A DNA stretch of 64,000 nucleotides. It comes from Pseudomonas sp. J452. Its GTDB lineage: Bacteria > Pseudomonadota > Gammaproteobacteria > Pseudomonadales > Pseudomonadaceae. The DNA lies in contig NZ_CP088294.1 in NCBI RefSeq assembly GCF_024666525.1, forward strand, positions 1,612,001 to 1,676,000, in the 5' to 3' direction. Position numbers and translations under genes: made by a program. The notes below the pieces were generated by a model. It was not told where the DNA came from. It searched no databases and saw only the letters and a program-made list of their open reading frames with translations. Shown here in pieces: positions 63,195 to 64,000 of this stretch (positions are counted from its first letter, which is position 1; each line of letters starts with the position of its first letter).

Positions 63195-64000
63195 GCCTGG
63201 TCAACGACATGCTGCGCGACCTCGAAGAGCGCCGCGCCGCCCCCGCCGAGCGTCTGCAGCTGGATGGCCTGCAGGCCGTGGATGAAGCGGCCGCAGGTCG
63301 CCGCGAGCGCGCCGAACGGATCCGCCGTGGTTCGATCTGGATGGCCGCGGTGATCCTGCTCGGCTTGCTGGTCGGCCTGATGATCGGTCGGGTGGTCAAG
63401 GACGTGCCCACCCTGGGCAGCGTCACCCCACCTGCCGCGGTGGTCGTGGCGCCGTCCACGCAGGTGCTCGACGTGCTGCCGCAGCACGATGCGCGTGGGC
63501 TGGTATTGCAGATTCTGCTGGATCGCTCGGTGCCCTATCAGCGCACCGAGGAGAGCGGGGCGGTGAGCCTGCGCCTGCCGGGTGTGGCGCTGCCGGGCGA
63601 AGCGCAGCGCGGCCGCGTGCAGCGTGATGGGCGCAGTCTGTCCTGGCGCGTCGAGGCGCAGGGCGCGGATGTGCAGGTGCTGCTGGTTGGGCTGGGCGAG
63701 GGGCTGGAAGTGCGTGACCGCCTGGAACCGGCCGGTGATCGCTGGGTGCTGTGGCTGGAAGTGCCGCTGACGGCGGCGCCAGTAGAGCCCGAGGCCGTGG
63801 TGGAGCTGGATCAGCTACCCGCCGCCGAACCGCCTGCCGTGCAGGCCGAACCGGCCTTGCCGGCCTGGGCCAATGCCCCGCTGCCGACTGATGCGCCTGC
63901 GCCGCCAGTCGCCGCCGAACCAGCGGCCGTTGTGCCCCCCAGCGGTCCGCCGCAGGTCAGCGTCACCCCCTATCGCCCGGATGCCCTGGCCCAGGCCCGC
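63191..64000 (+). CDS. mshN: MSHA biogenesis protein MshN (N-terminal part)
   Basis: 270 codons are present, with no stop before the right edge. It begins MSLVNDMLRDLEERRAAPAE, typical of MshN, then a membrane helix (IWMAAVILLGLLVGLMIG). A periplasmic AMIN-like beta domain follows (about 95-195, VLDVLPQHDARGLVLQILLDRSVPYQ) and a proline/alanine-rich linker. The family normally ends in TPR repeats, which would lie beyond the window. The start overlaps mshM by four bases. Confidence 0.85.
   Translation, partial: MSLVNDMLRDLEERRAAPAERLQLDGLQAVDEAAAGRRERAERIRRGSIWMAAVILLGLLVGLMIGRVVKDVPTLGSVTPPAAVVVAPSTQVLDVLPQHDARGLVLQILLDRSVPYQRTEESGAVSLRLPGVALPGEAQRGRVQRDGRSLSWRVEAQGADVQVLLVGLGEGLEVRDRLEPAGDRWVLWLEVPLTAAPVEPEAVVELDQLPAAEPPAVQAEPALPAWANAPLPTDAPAPPVAAEPAAVVPPSGPPQVSVTPYRPDALAQAR

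Overview
The window is chromosomal DNA of a Pseudomonas-type gammaproteobacterium. It is GC-rich apart from some visibly AT-richer surface-polysaccharide genes. The core gene neighbourhood (dctBD, rmlBACD, tRNA-Thr, a polar amino-acid ABC transporter, tRNA-Phe, yggX-mutY-asmA, hisB-hisH-hisA-hisF, ctpA-envC-gpmI, rhodanese-grxC-secB) is the order I know from Pseudomonas. REP-type palindromes typical of that genus lie between genes. The species cannot be fixed from sequence alone, but an MSHA pilus locus argues against P. aeruginosa. Layout: 1-2451 carries the C4-dicarboxylate two-component system dctB-dctD (dctD runs off the left edge). A 146-bp palindromic MITE-like element separates it from rmlBACD (2604-5945), which makes dTDP-L-rhamnose. 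From 6017 to 25157 lies an all-minus-strand O-polysaccharide locus of the ABC-transporter type. It has manC, gmd and rmd for GDP-D-rhamnose, wzm and wzt for export, and three glycosyltransferase genes resembling wbpX, wbpY and wbpZ of the P. aeruginosa common polysaccharide antigen. Added to this core are two FkbM-type methyltransferases with coiled-coil tails, two sulfotransferase-fold proteins, two OafA-type acyltransferases (one split by a frameshift at an A7 run) and a decayed IS5-family transposase. The likely product is a decorated, possibly sulfated D-rhamnan. tRNA-Thr closes the region at 25409-25484. From 25776 to 30028 come a SAM methyltransferase and a four-gene basic amino-acid uptake system. 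From 30414 to 33655 comes a CHASE2 adenylate cyclase, SH3 protein and M48 lipoprotein operon; an HD-GYP phosphodiesterase follows at 33904-35859. A 1786-residue RTX protein (36037-41397) combines a predicted seven-bladed propeller with eight long repeats, next to tRNA-Phe. From 41778 to 45339 is yggX-mutY-asmA, then a sterol-desaturase-family protein and a PanZ-like acetyltransferase. From 47609 to 50655 is hisB-hisH-DUF2164-hisA-hisF. From 50763 to 57281 are a solute-binding protein, ctpA, envC (one-base frameshift at an A8 run), gpmI, a cysteine-less rhodanese, grxC and secB. From 57572 to the right edge come trmL and the start of an MSHA-type pilus biogenesis operon (mshI, a PilN-like gene, mshJ, K, L, M, N), cut by the window end. 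How the genes work together: manC, gmd and rmd supply GDP-D-rhamnose from mannose phosphates. The glycosyltransferases build the chain on a lipid carrier in the cytoplasm, tailoring enzymes methylate, sulfate or acetylate it, and Wzm/Wzt export it. The rml genes supply L-rhamnose to LPS core or other glycans. EnvC, CtpA and AsmA are envelope-maintenance functions. The MSHA genes form the inner-membrane platform, secretin and ATPase of a type IV pilus. Two open-frame breaks at poly-A runs (acyltransferase and envC), each needing one extra A, hint at homopolymer undercalling in the assembly.
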